A stretch of DNA of 24,235 nt from a virus. The position numbers and the translations under genes are program-made. Under the pieces are notes generated by a model that saw only the letters and a program-made list of their open reading frames with translations, was not told the DNA's origin and did no database searches. Below are positions 21,576 to 24,235 of the stretch, in pieces. Position 1 is the stretch's first letter. Every line of letters starts with the position of its first letter. The DNA is taken from the IMG/VR virus record IMGVR_UViG_3300025168_000650, positions 1-24,235 of that record; one strand, given 5' to 3'.

Positions 21576-21862
21576 TAGCACTTCCATCTACGCCTAGCTT
21601 GGCGTATCCTTGAGTTGGGATCGTTTTGTGTTTTAGCAGAACTTCTTTTTAATTGACCAAGTGATCGTGCACAGTAAGACTTTCTACGCTTAGCATCCTT
21701 ACTACCCTTCTTAGGACTTCCTGTAACGGCAGTTTTAAGCTTTGACCCTGGGTTTGCCTTACGATAAGCAGCAACGCCCTTCTTAGTCATTCCTGCACCG
21801 CTTTTGGTAGATCTGTAATTACCACCTTTTCCTGTAGTTTTTCTGATAGGTTTTTCTGCCAT
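21575..21862 (-). CDS. Small basic protein, DUF6321-like
   Basis: 95 residues. GMTKKGVAAYRKANPGSKLKTAVTG and KKGSKDAKRRKSYCARS match my memory of the DUF6321 type of short phage proteins; function unknown. It is strongly basic (Lys/Arg-rich throughout) with Cys64 and a terminal Cys95. TAATG junctions sit on both sides. Binding to packaged DNA or RNA is a reasonable guess from charge. Confidence 0.65.
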   Translation of the reverse strand: MAEKPIRKTTGKGGNYRSTKSGAGMTKKGVAAYRKANPGSKLKTAVTGSPKKGSKDAKRRKSYCARSLGQLKRSSAKTQNDPNSRIRQARRRWKC

Positions 21863-22107
21863 TACTTTTTACTTTTTACTTTTGCTTTTGATGTATTTGC
21901 TACGAATTGTTTTCCTTTTGATCCTGCTGCTTTTTTCTTTCTAGCAGTGGACGCTCTTTCAGATTTACTTAAACTCTTGGCTTTAGCCATAGGTAAGCAA
22001 CGATCTGGATTCTTTTTGTTTTTCGAAGTTCCGCAAGGTCCTTTAATCGAACCATCAATGCCAATACGAACCCAGTTTTGTTTTCTCCAGTTTGCAAGCT
22101 CGCCCAT
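21862..22107 (-). CDS. Small basic protein of unknown function
   Basis: 81 residues. It has a tryptophan-bearing start (MGELANWRKQNWVRIGIDGSIKGPCG), then two cysteines (25 and 37) in a Lys-rich stretch, then LSKSERASTARKKKAAGSKG. This looks like other short basic proteins of marine phages that I cannot name with certainty. TAATG junctions couple it to both neighbours. The end is almost pure Lys/Ser/Ala/Val (AKVKSKK). Confidence 0.6.
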   Translation of the reverse strand: MGELANWRKQNWVRIGIDGSIKGPCGTSKNKKNPDRCLPMAKAKSLSKSERASTARKKKAAGSKGKQFVANTSKAKVKSKK

Positions 22108-22247
22108 TATTTCTTTTTACGTTTAGAACCTTTTGCGTAATTAGGGTCTTTGCAATACTTAGAAGCTGCCATATTTGCATAGGCACTAGGGTACTTGTCG
22201 AAAGTTCTACGAGCCCAAGCAATTCCTTTTTTGCATATCTTAGCCAT
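22107..22247 (-). CDS. 46-residue basic protein
   Basis: The product begins MAKICKKGIAWARRTFDKYP and continues SAYANMAASKYCKDPNYAKGSKRKKK. I recall very similar short proteins in marine podoviruses, so this is real although unnamed. It has two cysteines (5 and 27). TAATG junctions at both ends support the call. A plus-strand ORF over the same bases is a shadow. Confidence 0.65.
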   Translation of the reverse strand: MAKICKKGIAWARRTFDKYPSAYANMAASKYCKDPNYAKGSKRKKK

Positions 22248-22363
22248 TACTTACAGCTACCTTTCATATTCTTAGCCATTTTCTTTAGCACTTTAGATTG
22301 ACCCGCATGAGTTTTGCTAGCTTTATCTAATCCTTTAGCTACTTTAATTAATTTTCTATTCAT
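22247..22363 (-). CDS. 38-residue basic protein
   Basis: The product is MNRKLIKVAKGLDKASKTHA followed by GQSKVLKKMAKNMKGSCK. It is Lys-rich, amphipathic in pattern, and ends with a single Cys next to Lys. It is linked by TAATG to the next gene and its start lies in a TAATG with the one before it. Function unknown; nucleic-acid or membrane binding is possible from the charge and helix pattern. Confidence 0.55.
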   Translation of the reverse strand: MNRKLIKVAKGLDKASKTHAGQSKVLKKMAKNMKGSCK

Positions 22364-22476
22364 TATTTAAGTTTCTTTCTTTTTAAGGCTTTAAAATCAG
22401 CTCCTGTAATTTTGTTACGAGGAGGTGCTATTCTAGCTAGTTTTTTTTGTTTAGGACTGTATTTGCTAAAGGGCAT
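22363..22476 (-). CDS. 37-residue basic protein
   Basis: The product is MPFSKYSPKQKKLARIAPPR followed by NKITGADFKALKRKKLK. The APPRNKITGADFKALK section looks conserved to me from other phage genomes. It is Lys/Arg-rich. TAATG junctions sit at both ends. The gene is short, but the chain of coupled neighbours makes a chance ORF unlikely. Confidence 0.58.
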   Translation of the reverse strand: MPFSKYSPKQKKLARIAPPRNKITGADFKALKRKKLK

Positions 22477-22631
22477 TATTTTTTGCCTTTCAACCGATTG
22501 ATTCCAGTTCCTTTTTTCTTTGTACTGGTAGTTGAACGATTTTTAGCAGGCATTGACCCTTTTTTCGTTTGTTTTCCTTTAAATGGTGGTCTTCCTAGTT
22601 TACTTCCGTATGTTCCTTTTCCTGATGGCAT
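22476..22631 (-). CDS. 51-residue basic protein
   Basis: The product begins MPSGKGTYGSKLGRPPFKGK, then has Ser/Thr/Lys repeats, and ends GTGINRLKGKK. The GKGTYGSK-x-GRPP start is one I recall in other marine phages. Gly/Lys/Arg-rich and probably disordered; RPP and Lys runs recall minor-groove-binding segments. It starts the TAATG chain; 27 non-coding bases separate it from the gene upstream. Confidence 0.58.
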   Translation of the reverse strand: MPSGKGTYGSKLGRPPFKGKQTKKGSMPAKNRSTTSTKKKGTGINRLKGKK

Positions 22632-22658
22632 AATGTTTTGGGTTATTAATGTTTTAAG

Positions 22659-22868
22659 TTATAAGTGTTTTTGTATTGAATCGTAAAATGCTCTAGATCT
22701 TGGTGTTGAGTTAGGCCCTGATTTTGTGTCAGTTCCTAAGCCTTTTATTGCTTTTCTTTTTGTGGGAGATTTAACTCTTCTTTTAATTTCTTTAGCAATC
22801 TTAGGTGCATTCTTTGCAACAAAAGGTAAAGACATTTGGACTGCTCTTGCTACAATTGGTAAAGGCAT
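22659..22868 (-). CDS. 69-residue basic protein with apolar N terminus
   Basis: MPLPIVARAVQMSLPFVAKNAP is a mildly apolar helix, followed by a Lys/Arg-rich part (KIAKEIKRRVKSPTKRKAIKG) and a polar tail ending YDSIQKHL. GGGGAGA ten bases before the ATG supports the start. Possibly membrane-associated, but the apolar part is short. Two bases separate it from the preceding gene's stop. Not recognised. Confidence 0.55.
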   Translation of the reverse strand: MPLPIVARAVQMSLPFVAKNAPKIAKEIKRRVKSPTKRKAIKGLGTDTKSGPNSTPRSRAFYDSIQKHL

Positions 22869-22870
22869 AA

Positions 22871-23182
22871 TTATTTTTCTCCCCGTTTGTTTTTAAAGTA
22901 GCAGAATGCTACAAAGGCTGTCATGATAAGAGCTGCTATAAATCCGGCATCGGCTGGTTCTGGTATACTTGGGTAATCAACTCCTAGTCTGTAATCAAAC
23001 TCATCCCAAGTGTACTGAATGCCCTCGAACTGCAAGCCGTCAAACTCTTGCCTAAGATAACTAGGTTCATCTGGAATAAAGAAAAATCCGTAGCTTTGAA
23101 TGGTTTCTGTAGCTATGGGCTCTATTTGAATTAAAGGAAACTCCTCTTCTTCTGTTGGAAATAATTGGTACTCGTGACTCAT
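22871..23182 (-). CDS. Single-span membrane protein with PEP-CTERM-like C terminus
   Basis: 103 residues. The first 70 are acidic and aromatic (TEEEEFPLIQIEP, GIQYTWDEFDYRLG). The end reads PSIPEPADAG (71-80), a hydrophobic segment to about residue 95, then KNKRGEK. Pro-Glu-Pro, a membrane helix and a basic tail are the features of the PEP-CTERM sorting signal recognised by exosortases in Gram-negative bacteria. No N-terminal signal peptide is seen, which a true exosortase substrate would need. Alternatives are a C-tail-anchored membrane protein, or a holin or spanin-like lysis factor. It sits in the late block beside another small membrane protein and overlaps it by four bases (ATGA). Confidence 0.6.
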   Translation of the reverse strand: MSHEYQLFPTEEEEFPLIQIEPIATETIQSYGFFFIPDEPSYLRQEFDGLQFEGIQYTWDEFDYRLGVDYPSIPEPADAGFIAALIMTAFVAFCYFKNKRGEK

Positions 23183-23349
23183 TTTTTAAATAAAGATGTT
23201 ACTATTGATTTAAATTCGTTAAATATTTTAACAATGAAATTATTTTTAGGTAGAAACATTGCTACGATAGATATTATACCAATATAAGCAAATAACATAC
23301 CTGAAAGATTGTCCTTGTAGTTATCAAAGATGTATTTAAAAAATTCCAT
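23179..23349 (-). CDS. 56-residue single-span membrane protein, possible holin
   Basis: The product starts MEFFKYIFDNYKDNLSG, has one hydrophobic span (MLFAYIGIISIVAMFLP, about 18-34) and a Lys-containing C-terminal part ending TSLFKK. Size, one membrane helix and basic end fit a small holin, but nothing is specific. The ORF is coupled to the next gene by ATGA and lies two bases after the preceding stop, which argues that it is real. Confidence 0.55.
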   Translation of the reverse strand: MEFFKYIFDNYKDNLSGMLFAYIGIISIVAMFLPKNNFIVKIFNEFKSIVTSLFKK

Positions 23350-23351
23350 TT

Positions 23352-23762
23352 TTATTTTTTAATATAATTTTTGTACGCTTCCATTTGTTTTTTCGTTGCC
23401 TTTGCACTTGGGTCACCAGAATATATTCTAGCAAATATAGTTTGTTTTATAGCGTCATCATTATTTTCATAAGCAGTTCCTTTAAAAAAATCTCTTTGCT
23501 CATCCGATATATCTACATTTGGAACAAATTCTTCATCATTCATTTTTAGTCTCAAGGCTTCATTCATAGCAACTGCTGTTTTGTTAACACTGAAATCCGA
23601 GTACGGATTTAATATTATATCGCCAGTTTCAAAACTAGCCATACCTCCGACTTTTGGATTTTCCTTAAAATATTCATTTTCTCTGTCAAATAACTTATTT
23701 CTTATTTTATAACCTAAAAGTTTTTGATTTACTCTTTGTTGTGCGAATTGTTTTGCGTTCAT
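23352..23762 (-). CDS. Protein of unknown function in the late block
   Basis: 136 residues, charged. VGGMASFETGDIILNPYSDFSVNKTAVAMNEALRLKM (38-74) looks like a compact, conserved-type domain, with Gly/Asn/Tyr at turns and NEALRL as a helix. It slightly resembles the layout of a metallopeptidase helix but has no HExxH. The C terminus is Lys-rich (KATKKQMEAYKNYIKK). It follows the acidic-protein gene by three bases. A structural or internal protein role is inferred only from location. Confidence 0.55.
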   Translation of the reverse strand: MNAKQFAQQRVNQKLLGYKIRNKLFDRENEYFKENPKVGGMASFETGDIILNPYSDFSVNKTAVAMNEALRLKMNDEEFVPNVDISDEQRDFFKGTAYENNDDAIKQTIFARIYSGDPSAKATKKQMEAYKNYIKK

Positions 23763-23765
23763 TAG

Positions 23766-24235
23766 TTACATTACTGGTGATACTATTGTTGTGTCATCTT
23801 CGTTGATCGGGGTTTCTACTTTAGGTAGCTCTTCCTTGACTTCTTCTATTTCTTCCTCTATTTCTTCCTCAAGTGTATCTTCTTCATCAGACTCTTCCTG
23901 TTCTTCATTTATTTCTGATTCTGTACTTTCTTCTGTATCTGTTTCTGATTCATTACTTTGATCCTCGGAGACAACGGGCACGGGCTCGGAAACGGGTTCG
24001 GAGATTTCTTCGGCACTGCTTTCGACTATAGTCTCTGCTTTCTCAACAAAGGTCTGAGCAACTTCTAGCTTTTCTTGGATGACTCCTTGTCCCCAGTGGT
24101 CAATGTCTTCAAAGGTTACAAATGTTTCTACTACAGCTGAAACGAACATAGGGGGCTCTATACGCTCCTCTACGATGTCATTGGCTACTGAGGCTACGAA
24201 CACCTCAGTTTGATCCAAAGCGACTCCAGTCTGTG
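23766..24235 (-). CDS. Acidic, Glu/Ser-rich protein, N terminus beyond the window
   Basis: The frame is open to the window edge, so the start is probably outside; a TTG at 24218 would give 150 residues but is unlikely. The visible N-terminal part (VANDIVEERIEPPMFVSAVVETFVTFEDIDHW) is folded-looking. Residues after about 75 are a low-complexity Glu/Ser/Thr/Asp run (EEQEESDEEDTLEEEIEEEI) with repeated EPV units. Such tails are usually disordered. It heads the visible part of the late block, before a row of very basic proteins. Whether the charges are complementary partners is speculation. A scaffold-like or DNA-mimic role is possible. Confidence 0.5.
   Translation of the reverse strand, partial: QTGVALDQTEVFVASVANDIVEERIEPPMFVSAVVETFVTFEDIDHWGQGVIQEKLEVAQTFVEKAETIVESSAEEISEPVSEPVPVVSEDQSNESETDTEESTESEINEEQEESDEEDTLEEEIEEEIEEVKEELPKVETPINEDDTTIVSPVM

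Noticed and set aside
22092-22301. Plus-strand ORFs opposite the tiny basic genes (also 22447-22686)
   Set aside because: The Phe/Leu-rich products are antisense of Lys/Arg-rich genes, whereas the minus-strand genes are joined by TAATG junctions.

Overview
The window looks like part of the genome of an uncultivated, probably aquatic, tailed bacteriophage with a podovirus-like architecture. The reasons are very dense packing of mostly short genes, two convergent blocks meeting at about 11.43-11.58 kb, a replication/recombination block on the plus strand, and a virion block on the minus strand with two large ejection-type proteins, a beta-rich tail protein and a collar-domain fibre. Base composition looks moderately AT-rich by eye. 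Terminase, portal, capsid, DNA polymerase and RNA polymerase are not in the window, so it is a partial genome. I see no tRNA, CRISPR array, insertion sequence or integrase. The host cannot be named; the PEP-CTERM-like tail on one protein weakly suggests a bacterium with an exosortase system.

Plus strand, 1-3070: the 3' end of an amidoligase gene, a 760-base non-coding region full of repeats, then a promoter and a three-gene unit (a class II glutamine amidotransferase fused to a gamma-glutamylcyclotransferase, an Api92-like protein, and a lysozyme-like muramidase) closed by a clear terminator. Amidoligase, amidotransferase and cyclotransferase together suggest a peptide or wall-modifying pathway that forms and breaks gamma-glutamyl or amide bonds.

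Plus strand, 3071-11432: a 450-base leader region with palindromes and an extended -10 promoter placed so that the first mRNA may be leaderless. It is followed by small unknown genes, a winged-helix replication protein, a PD-(D/E)XK exonuclease, a second nuclease-fold protein, a C5 cytosine methyltransferase with a 377-codon ORF nested in another frame, an HNH nuclease, an endonuclease VII-like resolvase, an Erf single-strand annealing protein, an SSB-like protein, a MazG-like nucleotide hydrolase, a small HTH protein and a DnaB-type helicase. Together they form a replication, recombination and DNA-modification module.

Minus strand, 24235-11578: an acidic protein (running off the edge), small membrane proteins, a chain of tiny very basic proteins coupled by TAATG junctions, a large beta-propeller-like tail protein, two fibre-type proteins, a GNAT acetyltransferase and three internal/ejection proteins.

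The most unusual signals are the ORF nested in the methyltransferase gene, about a dozen GGGTNACCC dyads confined to the plus-strand half and its boundary, the amidotransferase-cyclotransferase fusion near an amidoligase, and the PEP-CTERM-like C terminus on a phage protein. All family assignments were made by reading the sequence and from memory; no search was run.
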